Shown piece by piece: positions 14,001-24,983 of a stretch of DNA of 64,000 nucleotides (position 1 is its first letter; every line of letters begins with the position of its first letter). The notes beneath the pieces are model-generated. The model was not told the origin of the DNA, made no database searches, and saw only the letters and a list, made by a program, of their open reading frames with translations. Location of the stretch: contig JAQFVV010013072.1 in the NCBI GenBank assembly GCA_028023455.1, positions 62,001-126,000 on the forward strand. The letters are read 5' to 3'. Source of the stretch: Epiperipatus broadwayi. Taxonomy: Eukaryota; Onychophora; Udeonychophora; Euonychophora; Peripatidae. The position numbers and the translations under genes are program-made.

Positions 14001-14770
14001 AGTGTCTAAGTAATAAAACTTAGCTAAATTATTGTGTTGTCATGGATGATGGAAGGACACAAAAGCACCCTTGTCTTTTCATCATTCCGACTGAGATTCT
14101 GGATTGAAAAATGGCTGTATTATTCAAAATTATGCATTGTTATTGAATATGGTTATCATCTCGTTAAATATTATATAGTAGATATGTGGATGAAGACACC
14201 TGGAATTTAAATAAGTTAAATGTTTCCTATAGCCGACCAGAATGTCAGTCATATGCGACAACACAATACGGCCGAGCATTTTATTAAATATAGTAGAGAA
14301 CCCTGAGATTAGTGTCATTATTATAAGTGATTTTAAATAGAGAATTGATTCATTATGATCAATATTACAAGCGTGGCATGGTTAAAGAGATTGAAACTTC
14401 TAATGGTGTAATAATAAAATATTGAGAGCATATTGGCAAATTAATGAATGTTTTATTTTAGTCAGTAATATTAACAATAACATAAAATCATCATCATCAT
14501 TGTCGAACAGTGCAAGTACTTACAGCTCAGAGCATGTGTTTTGGATAGAGAAAGAATGTTAGTTTATTCTAAATTTTTTTTTAATTTATTTTATTAATGA
14601 TAATTAATTTTTTAATTATATCTCTGTATGAACTGCATATCTCTGTAGCTGAATTATTATAACTAACCTAATGTCGAGCTATATTGGGAAATATAGGGTT
14701 TGCAACCCGAAGCATCAGAGGGAAGTGTTCGATTTCCCTTGATGGAATGAGCCCGCTCGTTTTATTTTTA
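11040..14770. other. Relatively CpG-rich non-coding region
   Basis: CpG dinucleotides, almost absent from the first 10 kb and from 25-31 kb, are scattered at visibly higher density here: at 11040-11100, 11250-11310, 12490-13090 and 14690-14800. No frame has coding character; the open frames at 11548-11835 and 13773-14000 overlap on both strands or show no motif. A B-box-like sequence GGTTCGAATCC lies at about 13533 without a convincing A box. The region may be a younger insertion, an unmethylated regulatory region or a first exon and promoter. I cannot distinguish these. Confidence 0.4.
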
Positions 14771-15054
14771 ATAGAAACGTTCGTCTTCGTTTGATGGGTT
14801 AGAATATATATATATATTATAAAGGTTGGAAAGATCCACTCTTTTTATCTTTAGGGTCATTGTTGTTAAAAAAAATATGAAGGAAAAAAAAAGAGAGAAA
14901 ATCTTTGATTTAGCTTTAATATGGGAGTTTGTATATAGGTTGTTGTTATTATTGTTTTTTATTTCATTTTTTTTTGGTATATGGAATTTAAATGGCAGTG
15001 GATATATATAAAATTCTATATGTATGTGTATATAGATATTTTATAGATATTGGC

Positions 15055-15521
15055 ATAACTGAAACACACAGGCTTATTATATACCTGGGTTTACATATGT
15101 AATATAGGGTATATGAGCTCAGACTTTCATGTGACCCACCACTCTCCACACTATCTCATAACACTGATACACTTGAACACATATATGTTGAAAAGATAAA
15201 TAATCATTAATATACATAATTCATGCTAACCCAGCAATCAGCAGTTGGTCCAGATTATGATCTCTACATATATATGCTATAAGTGCTCAGATATATGTTA
15301 AAATAGCCAATCCTTATACTTTAATGGACAGGCTTCAATCTACTCCACATTCCAACTCTTCAACTGTCCATCCTATTGAAAATCTGATGATGGAACGCTC
15401 AAAGGCCACCCTAAGGCTTAGATTCTTGTCACACCCATGTTGACCTAAAGTCAATCTGACCCCTCATACACAGGACATAATCCATTTAATACAAGGGATT
15501 GACAGACATCTCTACTATGTA
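15055..15521 (-). mobile_element. Foldback element, copy 1 (one arm plus centre)
   Basis: The unit begins ataactgaaacacacaggc and contains one long arm (15055-15300). It is followed by a centre that is the reverse complement of the centre in the copies at 15522 and 34322; shared motifs include ctttaatggacaggcttcaa and the stretch around the tcctattgaaaatctgatga boundary. The second arm is missing: the unit ends near 15521, where copy 2 starts. No protein is encoded. It is probably a non-autonomous element mobilised by enzymes from elsewhere. The centre also resembles the 34-kb copy in its outer part (aaatggattatgtcc on the opposite strand). Confidence 0.7.
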
Positions 15522-16125
15522 ATAACTGAAACACACAGGCTTATTATATACCTGGGTTTATATATGTAATATATAGGGTATATGAGCACAGACTTTCACA
15601 TGACCCACCATTCTACACACTATCTCATAACACTGATACACTTGAACACATATATGTTGAAAAGATAAATAATCACCAATATACATATTTCATGCTAAAC
15701 CAGCAATCATCAGTTGGTCCAGATTACCATCTCTACACATATATGCTATAAGTGCTCAAATATATATTAAGATTTAGGTCAACATGGGTGTGACAAGAAT
15801 CTCAGCCTTAGGGTGGCCTTTGAGTGTTCCATGATCAGATTTTCAATAGGATGGACAGTTGAAGAGTTCGAGTGTGGAGTAGATTGAAGCCTGTCCATTA
15901 AAGTATAAGGATTGGGTAACTTAATATATATCCGAGCATTTATAGTATATATGTGTAGAGGTGGTAATCTGGACCAACTGATGATTGCTGGTTTAGCATA
16001 AAATATGTATATTGGTGGTTATTTATCTTTTTAACATATATGTGTTCAAGTGTATCAGTGTTATGAGATAGTGTGGAGAGTGGTGGGTCATGTGAAAGTC
16101 TGTGCTCATATACCCTAGATATTAG
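15522..16125 (+). mobile_element. Foldback element, copy 2 (both arms)
   Basis: The left arm (15570-15775) and the right arm (about 15920-16125) are reverse complements over about 200 bp with only scattered differences. They enclose a centre of about 140 bp. The left end carries about 45 bp more (ataactgaaacacacaggc onwards) that is also present in copy 1. The 62-residue minus-strand open frame at 15940-16128 lies inside the right arm and is not a gene. The minus strand of the left arm, at 15715-15665, carries CTGATGA and GAAA separated by a potential stem-loop (see findings). Confidence 0.8.
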
Positions 16126-16135
16126 CATATAAAAT

Positions 16136-17365
16136 TGCTAAATGTGTTTAGATTGTGTTTTTATTTTAGAAATTGTTTGTTCAGTAATTGTATTTTTCAT
16201 TTATTTAGTTATTTATATTTTTTTTTGTAAACTGTAAAGCTAATTTTATATGTAATTCTTTTATTTATTTTAATATTTAAAAATCAAAAATTGTTGTAAT
16301 AAAAATATTGAGATCAACAGCATGTGAAAGACTGGGCTAAACAATAGAAAAAAATACTATAGCAACAAGAACTGATAATTGCCATTAAAAAAAAAGAAAG
16401 CAAAAACTTTGCTGTTGTTTTTCTCTACAATCTTCTTTGCATAAATACAATATTTATTTGATTTGGTATATCATTTGTATGGTTGGCTGAACAAAAATTT
16501 TATGATTCAGGAGTTTAAACCCTTTTGCCTATCCTATTTTATTAACATCTATTGGAAATACACAAATTATTGACAAGCAGGCATTTAGAGTAGAAAACCA
16601 ATCCAAAATAAGCATAAGATAAATATTCAAATCAGTTTATCATTTTAATGGATACATCATAACCTAATGTGGATAATAAAAGGAAAATTGCTACCAATCA
16701 ATTGTCTATAAAATGAAAAAAAAAAGTTCATGAATTCATGAATGTCATTTTAAACTATTTTACAGATTATTTGAACTCATGCTGGAATGGACAAAGACAC
16801 ATTAAATAGTTATTAAACTTCAGGATGAAGAGAGAATAAAGCAGATTAAATGGTAACTGATTCGGTCATTTTTTATATTTATTTATTTTTTTTTGTAAAA
16901 TTGATTTTAAAGTTAAATATTTATATGTATAGAAACTAATTTCAATTTTTTACTCAATTGTTATGATTAACAACATGTTGATTTTCGTTGAGTATTAAAT
17001 TTTTCAAATTTCAATTTTTTTATAAATAATTATATATATTAGATATTATTTGTCATTAAACATCTGTTGCTGTTTTAATTTAAATGCATTATACACACAT
17101 GCTACACACATATATGTTATGCATAATTTAGGCTGGAAATTAAATTGATTGTCATTTGTTTGTGTAGGAATCATTTATAAATATACACATAATGTATTAT
17201 ATTTGTGCTCACAATTTTATCATTATTAATATTTCTCTTCAGAATTTAATTCATAATCTCATCATTACATATTTGACATCTGTGTTATAGCTACATATTT
17301 TCTCACATATGAGATAGGAGTCATTTCTATGTTTTTATCCATAAAAGTTTCATATAATGTGGTGT
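16136..17365. other. AT-rich non-coding stretch
   Basis: Nothing recognisable. Short A and T runs and no frame with coding character. Confidence 0.55.
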
Positions 17366-17375
17366 ATATAATCTG

Positions 17376-18649
17376 GAATTTTTAGAAATTACAGGCCTAT
17401 CAGCCTTTTATCAGTTTTATACAAAATTTTTACTAAGATAATTACAACTCGTCTACAGAGAACATTGGATTTCCACCAACCACAAAAGCAGCTGGATCTA
17501 AAAGTGGTTTTAGTACAGTAGATTATATCCAGGTATTGAGAGAAGTTATAGCAAGGACAAATGAATATGAGTTGCCATTATGCTTTGGATTTGTAGATAA
17601 TGAAAAAGCATTTGATTCTTTAAACATATCTTCAGTGATTAAAGCATTGGATCACCAAGGTATAGATCCAGGATATTGTCATATTTTAGAATATTTATAA
17701 AAATGCGACAGCAACAATTATATTACATAATGATACTAGGAAAGTCAACATTGAGAAGGGTGTAAGACAGGGTGACTCCATATCTCCAAAATTTTTTACA
17801 GCAGTGGTGCAAGAAGTATTTTGTGGATTAAAATGAAAATCTAAAGGAGTGAAAGTAAATGAAGATTATTTAGGTTATTTAGATTTTGCAGATGATGTAG
17901 TTGTTTTTACAAATAATGCTTTAGATCTGCAGGAAATGTTAGAGGAGTTATCAGATGAAAATAGGAAAGTAGTATTAAATATAAATGTTAAAAAGATTAA
18001 AGTAACGTTCAATAGATTTTTTTAAAATATGAAAATAAAGATTGATTATGATGAGTTAAAAGAAGCTAACAGCTACAAATATCTTTGTTATATTATTAAT
18101 ACAGATGAAAACATAATGGGTGAAATTAATCATAGAATTAAACTTGGTTGGAGTGCTTTTGGTAGAAATAACTTGATACTAAAGAGAAATATGCCTATGT
18201 GTTTGAAAAAAAAGGTTTTTAATAAATGTGTTTTACCAGTTTTTACTTATGAATCTAAGACTTGGACACTTAATAAAAGAATCATACAGAGACTTCAGAC
18301 CATTCATGGAGAGATGCATGTTAGGAGTAACAAGAAATGATCAAAAATGCAATATATAAGTAAGAGAACAAACAGATGTTATTGATCTCATTGAAAAAAT
18401 TAAAAGACTGAAGTGGAGTTGGGCTGGACATATTGCTAGAAGAGATGATAATAGATGGGCAATTGAAATCTTAAACTGTATTCCAAGAAATTGTAAAAGA
18501 CCCAAAAAGAGACCACATGTGAGATGAATGGAAGAAATAAGAAAGTGTGCAGGGGTGATGTAGAGAAGAGAAGCTAAATATTGAAGAAGATGGTTTGAAT
18601 TTGGAGAGACCTTCATCCTGCAGTGGATTAATAATGGTTGATGATGATG
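17376..18649 (+). pseudogene. RTE-type LINE, 5'-truncated and decayed copy (RT to 3' end)
   Basis: The copy starts inside the RT domain (equivalent to the NYRPISLL region of the 21.4-kb copy) and runs to the (TGA)n tail. Recognisable peptides include LPLCFGFVDN, KGVRQGDSISPK and DFADDVVVF, the catalytic aspartate motif, then the C-terminal region SYKYL and TWTLNKR. Several stops and frameshifts interrupt it; for example, AAATGA replaces a tryptophan codon near 17833. The longest remaining open piece is 18029-18340. A possible target-site duplication is atataatctg (17366-17375) against atatagtctg (18650-18659), 9 of 10 matching. The copy is more diverged from the other two long copies than they are from each other, so it is probably older. 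Confidence 0.9.
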
Positions 18650-18659
18650 ATATAGTCTG

Positions 18660-19727
18660 TGATAAATATTTATTGACATCCCAGAATTAATAAAGATATA
18701 AAGAAAGATATTGAATTTATGGGCCATAGTAGAAGGCCTATTATAAATAATAAATACAAAGAGTTTGTACTTGTAATACAAAAAACAATTATGTCTAATA
18801 GAAAATGAAACAAATCAATATCCAACACAGTAAAAAAAGAATTTTTATATTTTTTTTAGTTAAATGATCTGACCTTGAGAAACATATTGATGATTCTAAA
18901 TTATTATTTTAAGCAGATATCATGATTTTAATCATTTCTTTTTTATTACATCTTTCTGCATTAAATGATAAATGATTCTTACTGTAGACACAAACATCAA
19001 CCCATGCCTATTGCTATTAACTATTGTTAATTTAAATCATACTGAATTAAAATGGAAACTTGAAATGCAAACAAAAATTGTAGGTGTTAATATAATTATT
19101 GCTATTTTAAAAGAAAACCAAACCACATCTAAAATAAAGTATATACCATTTGTTTTATATGAAATGACTTTGTGATTTATTTGAAATTTAATGATATCTT
19201 TATTTTTCTCTTTTCAGTGCAGAGCTCAGTATGTAATTGTGAGACTTATAATCAATTAAATGATAATTTTGTGTTTTGCTAATATTCCATTTCACAATTA
19301 CCTATTTAAACCATCATTAATTAGAATGTTGTTTTAGATATAATCCCCATTTGTAAATACAGGTTAGATCCAATAAAATTCCCTTTGTTTCCAATTTATA
19401 TTTTGGTGAATAATTAAATCACTGATCAAGTTAACCCTGATAGAACACAATTTAACGTCTTTTATTATTGCTTTTCATAGGCATATTTTATGTATAGCTA
19501 ATTGGATAAGTAATATTGTGATTTTAATCAATGATTAAACATCCAATGATTGGGCTAGTTAATTTTCTTTTATATTTGTATTTCATTACAATTGGCTTCC
19601 CAACTCAGGACTTTGAAAACATAAGCCAAGACCTGAGATACATTACAATGGAAGATAGTTATACATTACAATTAGCTCCCAAGTATTGGGGCAATGTTAT
19701 TATCCATTACTATATATATATATATAA
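18660..19727. other. Non-coding stretch between retroelements
   Basis: No gene that I can support. The open frames at 18341-18781 (minus) and 18972-19175 (plus) have no domain; the first is a shadow of the LINE copy. An ordinary (TA)n run ends at 19726 next to the hairpin that follows. Confidence 0.5.
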
Positions 19728-19909
19728 CTGAATATTTGTAAATACAGTAACTAAATAATTAAAAATTTTATCTACTTAGGAGCGCTTTTGATTATCCCAG
19801 TAATCTTTGTCAACACTAAAGCATTGAAAAAAATTACTGGGATAATCGAAAGTGCTCCTAAGTGGATAAAATTTTTAATTATTTAGTTACTGTATTTACA
19901 AATATTCAG
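19728..19909. repeat. Long perfect hairpin at the 5' end of a Penelope-like fragment
   Basis: The left arm (19728-19804) and the right arm (19833-19909) are reverse complements over about 77 bp with only a few mismatches. A 28-nt loop separates them. The outer end is ctgaatatttgtaaatacag and the inner part is attactgggataatc. The right arm runs directly into the GIY-YIG reading frame. Inverted terminal copies are known for Penelope-like elements, so the hairpin is probably part of the element. Confidence 0.85.
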
Positions 19910-20308
19910 TTGAGTTTTCACACACCTATCTCAACTAATAGGCTTATTAACAACACTAAGGACACTATAGCTACTGATCAGACTCCACAGTCTGTGTACC
20001 GAGTGGCATGCCCTCATAATGGATGCAAAGCATCATACTATGGTGAAATGAGAGCCACCATAGCTACTAGGATATCACAACACAAGTATAGATACAATAA
20101 GGCACATATGAATCCAGAATGCACGTCAATTTTTGCTCAACATCAAAAATTGTTGGGACATGTGTTTGAACTCACATCTGCAAAATTAGTTTGTACTGAG
20201 AAGCATGATATTAAGCGAAAGGTAAAAGAAGAATACTTTATAGCAGAGGACTCTTTTGCCATTAATTGTAAGGATGCATGTTTTGCGATATCTAAAAGAT
20301 GGTCTTAA
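19862..20308 (+). CDS. Penelope-like element, C-terminal GIY-YIG endonuclease fragment
   Basis: The 148-residue frame begins inside the hairpin, so its first 16 or so residues are probably not native. From about residue 45 it matches the GIY-YIG nuclease module at the C terminus of Penelope-like polyproteins. SVYRVACPHNGC combines the GIY-like strand with a CX4C pair that would bind zinc, YYGEM stands for YIG-x-T, and TRISQHKY holds the conserved arginine and histidine. A late KRKVKEEYFI segment supplies a glutamate near the usual catalytic position. In the family this domain nicks DNA for target-primed reverse transcription. The RT domain, which should lie upstream, is absent. The frame is open to its TAA stop, but the fragment cannot be autonomous. 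Confidence 0.8.
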   Translation: MDKIFNYLVTVFTNIQLSFHTPISTNRLINNTKDTIATDQTPQSVYRVACPHNGCKASYYGEMRATIATRISQHKYRYNKAHMNPECTSIFAQHQKLLGHVFELTSAKLVCTEKHDIKRKVKEEYFIAEDSFAINCKDACFAISKRWS

Positions 20309-20583
20309 TGACTCATTTGCATATAATTTGCATATCAGATTTATTTATATAATGATTCCAAAGAAAGGATCATAACTGGCTATGAATATGAGAAGTACAT
20401 CTTCTTGAAAGTGCTCAGCCATTTAATTTAGTTTTCAATTTGTTGTTATAACTTTACATTAGAAGTGTGAAAGCACGATTTAATATTATACTAAAAACAA
20501 ACATAAAGTATAAATACAGGTTACTACTTTATATAATTATGTATATTGCTTTAAAAATACAGACATAGAATTATATATATATT

Positions 20584-20819
20584 GTAATGGACAATTGAAC
20601 AAACATATTATGCTGACCACATTGTGGCATCCAAATGTAATGGAACATACTTTTACTCCATTATACCAATCATCAGTTAACTGGGACCTACAGTTTGTGG
20701 TGCCAAATGTAATGGACAATATATCATATAAACATATTACACATCAAATGTAATGGAACGTCAATATATGAGAAGAAAATAATGCTTCAAACATTGGATG
20801 ATAAATGTAATGGAATATA
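20584..20819. repeat. Recurrent aaatgtaatgga motif block
   Basis: The sequence (aa)atgtaatgga(a/c) appears five times, at about 20583, 20634, 20706, 20748 and 20806, at spacings of roughly 42 to 72 bp. Related words such as aacatatta recur between them. It may be a degenerate minisatellite or nested ends of a repeat family starting TGTAATGGA. No gene is present in 20310-21390. Confidence 0.5.
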
Positions 20820-21381
20820 TGTAATCTAAATGAATCCAATTGTTGAGAAAGCCTAATATAATAAATTGTATAATTTAAATGAAGCAAGATAAAATTATCC
20901 CAGTTATATTTAAATAAATTGTTTATATGCCCTTCCAACTAGCTATACATGAAATTAATCTAAAATCATACAGAGCAATGAGATCTATCCTTATAATTTA
21001 TTCTCAAGATTGATATGACTAACTAATCAAATATATATCAGAAACAAAGGGAATTTTATTAAATCCAATATACACATCCAATAAGTAAATTTATGTATAT
21101 CTAAACATATCAATGAATAATAATATGTGTAAGTAACTTAAAGACTAAATAATAAGTGAAATACAAAGTTATCCTCTATTAAATTGTGAATGCAATTAAT
21201 TTCATAATGACTCTGGCACTAAAAGAAAAATAAGAATAAAATATTAATACTCTTTCAAATAAATTACAAAGGCATTACTTATAAAACAAAGAGTACATCC
21301 TTTATTTTTATATTATGGTTTAATTTTAGGTAATATCAATGTTTTAAATACAAACTCAAATACAAAAATATATATACATAT

Positions 21382-21393
21382 ATACTTGCAATA
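21382..21393. repeat. Target-site duplication, left
   Basis: atacttgcaata, repeated exactly at 24688-24699. It flanks the full-length RTE copy and fixes its ends. Confidence 0.9.
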
Positions 21394-24300
21394 GGCTGCA
21401 GAAAGGAGTTTGCTATTAACTGAAAGGAGACCCTTTGATTCCTCTTGGAGGCCTTAAAGGAACCGAGCAGGGCAAATTCCTAATGTCCACTCCATACGTT
21501 CTTGTCGTTGCAGCTGTTATTACTGTATGTTTATTCATATAGTATACGAACATGGATGGGCTGCTCACCAACACGCATTAGTCAGCATGGTGAGTTTATT
21601 GGCTTTTTACCTCTGAGTTTAAGATCAAAAAACATCATGGTCTTTCTTCTCAGTGCCTGATAAGGCAGAATGAATGTTTGTGTAAATGATAAAGATTTTT
21701 CCCAATTATACAATTATGACAGACAAAAATAAAGCATGGCCCTTAATCCCAGGAGGCTGTAAAGTCATCAACCAAGGCAGCAGTTGGTGGCCGAAGGCAG
21801 AGGGTGCTAAGAATATCCTGGAGGCAGACCCAGGCTGCCATTTGATGATGACTTTTTATTTAGGTACTTACAACTGCAGATCACTTTCAAGTGAAGGAAG
21901 ATTGCAAGAATTAGAAGAAGAACTCTCTTATATTAAATGGGATATTATTGGACTTTGTGAAGTTAGAAGAAAAGGTGAAGAGACAATTGATTTAAAAAGT
22001 GGACATATGCTCTATTATAAAGGCACAAATATTGGAAATACAAGTGGAGTAGGATTCATTATAAATAAAAAGTGGAAGAACAATATTGTGGAGATTGATG
22101 GTGTATCAGACAGAGTGGCAAGATTAGTTATACAACTTAATAGCAGATATCAAATGCAGATAATTCAGGTTTATGCCCCAACAAGTTCTCACAGTGATGA
22201 AGTAGTAGAAGATTTTTATATGGATGTACAAAAGGCTTTTGATCAGAGTAAACAACATTTTAAAATTGTTATGGGAGATTTTAATGCTAGAATTGGTAAA
22301 CAAATGAAAGATGAAAGTGTTGTAGGTAATTTTGGTTATGGTAATAGAAATGAGAGAGGACATAGACTTGTGGAGTTTGCAGAGAAGGAAAAACTTTATA
22401 TTATGAATTCTTTTTTTGAGAAAAATGTTAGAAGGAAATGGACATGGAAGCATCCAAATGAAGGTACAGCAGAATTGGATTATATTTTGACTAACAGGAA
22501 ATACATATTTCAAGATTGTAATGTTCTTAATAAATTTAACACAGGAAGTGATCATCGATTAGTAAGGGGTAAGATACATGTTAATGTAAAACTAGAGAGA
22601 CAAAAATTATTAAGGAAAACTATATTTACAGTTGATATTCCTAATCTTCAGAAACATTCTAATGAATTTAAATTAGAACTTACAAATCGGTTTCAAGTAT
22701 TAGTAGATTTTGAACATGATTCAGATTTGAATGAAATTAATATGAAAATAACTGATACACTTTTAAAAACTGCAACAAAGATAGCTGGTAGAAAAAAGCA
22801 GCAATTGACTAATAAAATTTCTACTGAGACTAGAGAACTTATGAAGAAAAGAAGGAATATGAAGATATGCAAGAATGATGCATTAAAAAGAATTGAATAT
22901 CTCGAATTTTGTAAAATGGTGCGGAAAAGAGTTGAAAATGATATAAGAAAGTATAACTGTGAACTAGCAAGAAAAGCTGTAGAAGAAAATAAAAGTCTTA
23001 AGAATGTAAAACAACATTTTGGTATTGGTAGGAAATTTATATCTGCAATAAGAGAAAAAGATGGAATTATTACTAAAAAGAGAGATGACATCATGAAATT
23101 GGTAGAAGATTTTTATCAAGAATTATATAGTAATAAAGAACAAGTACCTCCTATATCTATTACATCTTCCGAATTGCCCAGAATTTTAAATGAAGAAGTG
23201 AGAAATGCAATTAAATGTATGAAAAAAGGAAAGGCTCCAGGTAATGATGGAATTATAATTGATATATTAAAAGAAGCAGGTGAAGAAACAGAAAAAATAT
23301 TAGCAAAGTTATATACCAAATGTCTAAATGATAAAGATGTACCGGATGATTGGAAGAATGCAGTAATAATATTAATATTTTAAAAAGGTGATAAAGAAGA
23401 TATTAGAAATTACAGACCTATCAGCCTTTTATCAGTTTTATATAAAATTTTTACCAAGATAATTACAACTCGTCTACAGAGAACCTTGGATTTTCACCAA
23501 CCAAGAGAACAAGCTGGATTTAAAAGTGGTTTTAGTACAGTAGATCATATTCAAGTATTGAGAGAAGTTATAGAAAGGACAAATGAATATGAGTTGTCAT
23601 TATGTTTTGGATTTGTAGATTATGAAAAGGCATTTGATTCTATAAACATTTCTTCAGTGATTAAAGCATTGGATCATCAAGGTATAGATCCAGGATATTG
23701 TCATATTTTAAAGAATATTTATAAAAATGCAACAGCAACAATTAGATTACATAATGATACTGGGAAAGTCAACATTGAGAAAGGTGTAAGACAAGGTGAC
23801 TCCATATCTCCAAAACTTTTTACAGCAGTGCTGCAAAAAGTATTTTGTGGATTAAAATGGGAAACTAAAGGAGTGAAAGTAAATGGAGATTATTTAAGTC
23901 ATTTAGATTTCGCAGATGATGTAGTTGTTTTTGCAAATAATGCTTCCGAGCTGCAGGAAATGTTGCAGGAGTTATCAGATGAAAGTAGGAAAGTAGGACT
24001 AAAGATAAATGTTAAAAAGACTAAAGTAATGTTTAATCGATTTGCTCAAAATATGAAAATAAAGATTGATTATGATGAATTAGAAGAAGTTAAGAGTTAC
24101 AAATACCTTGGTCAGATTATTAATACAGATGGAAACATAATAGAGGAAATTAATCATAGAATTAAACTTGGTTGGAGTGCTTTTGGTAGAAATAACTTGA
24201 TATTAAAAGGAAATATGCCTATGTGTTTGAAAAGAAAGGTTTTTAACAAATGTGTTTTACCAGTTCTTACTTATGGATCTGAGACTTGGACACTTAATAA

Positions 24301-24687
24301 AAGATCAATACAGAGACTTCAGACCACTCAAAGAAGTATGGAGAGATGTATGTTGGGAGTAACAAGAAGAGATCGAAAACGCAATGTATGGGTAAGAGAA
24401 CAAACAGGTGTTACTGACCTCATTGAAAAAATTAAAAGATTGAAGTGGAGTTGGTCTGGACATATTGCTAGAAGAGATGATAATAGATGGACAATTGAAA
24501 TTTTAAACTGTATTCCAAGAGATTGTAAAAGACCCAGAAGGAGACCACATGTAAGATGGATGGATGAAATAAGAAAATGTGTAGGGGTGATGTGGAGAAG
24601 AGAAGCTAAAGATCGGAGAAGATGGATTAAACTTGGAGAGACCTTCATCCTGCAGTGGATTGATAATGGTTGATAATGATGATGATG
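21394..24687 (+). mobile_element. Full-length RTE-type non-LTR retrotransposon
   Basis: A complete element of about 3.29 kb between 12-bp direct repeats. The order is a 5' UTR of about 290 bp (starting ggctgcagaaagg), one long EN-RT frame at 21686-24673, and a very short 3' end of (TGA/TGG)n type, ending gttgataatgatgatgatg. A single ORF without a separate ORF1, a short simple-repeat tail and TSDs of about 12 bp are typical of the RTE clade. The element would retrotranspose by target-primed reverse transcription using its own endonuclease. It is the best-preserved copy here and is probably the youngest. Confidence 0.92.
21686..24673 (+). pseudogene. RTE endonuclease-reverse transcriptase, one in-frame stop
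   Basis: The frame would encode 995 residues. It is broken only by TAA at 23381-23383; the next ATG in the same frame is at 23486. The copy at 51500 has a lysine codon there, so a single substitution explains the break. Endonuclease (about residues 58-300): TYNCRS, CEVRR (catalytic Glu near 92), YAPTS, GDFNARIG (197-203), WTW, LDYIL, and SDHRLV with the catalytic His near 290. RT: GKAPGNDGI (about 515), VDYEKAFDS (about 644), KGVRQGDSISPKLF (about 700) and HLDFADDVVVF with the catalytic Asp pair at 744-745. The C-terminal region has YGSETWTLN and a basic SWSGHIARR segment usual for this clade. The start may instead be the ATG at 21716, which is the one shared with the copy at 47661. Confidence 0.9.
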
Positions 24688-24699
24688 ATACTTGCAATA
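24688..24699. repeat. Target-site duplication, right
   Basis: An exact repeat of atacttgcaata at 21382-21393, directly after the gatgatgatg tail. Confidence 0.9.
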
Positions 24700-24948
24700 A
24701 ATATATATACAAAATAGATAAAGACATATTTGTGCTCAACAAGTATGCATTAATATAAACACAAATCCATATTTATATTTTTCAAATATTCAAAATTGAA
24801 AAAAAAATATTGTATCCAGCAAATATAAAAATTATTGTTTAAGTCTGCATAAGAATTATTATATGAAGTTAAAAAAAAAAAAAATGAAAATAGATAAATA
24901 AATATAAAAAAAATTTCTAATAAAATTTACGAATATAAATTTTATTTA

Positions 24949-24983
<35 letters not shown>

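Noticed and set aside
14640-14770. B-box-like gttcgatttcc in a less AT-biased block, a possible SINE
   Set aside because: Only one copy, no cloverleaf and no tail. Kept only as part of the CpG-richer region.
15940-16128. 62-codon minus-strand open frame
   Set aside because: It lies wholly within one arm of the foldback element and has no protein signature.
18341-18781. 146-codon minus-strand open frame
   Set aside because: It is the antisense shadow of the RTE C-terminal region; equivalent antisense frames occur at 24328-24648 and 52491-52766.
22124-23319. Minus-strand open frames of 67-143 codons inside the RTE copy
   Set aside because: They are antisense to the endonuclease and RT frame, recur in the same way in the copy at 50271-50675, and are explained by the composition of the sense ORF.
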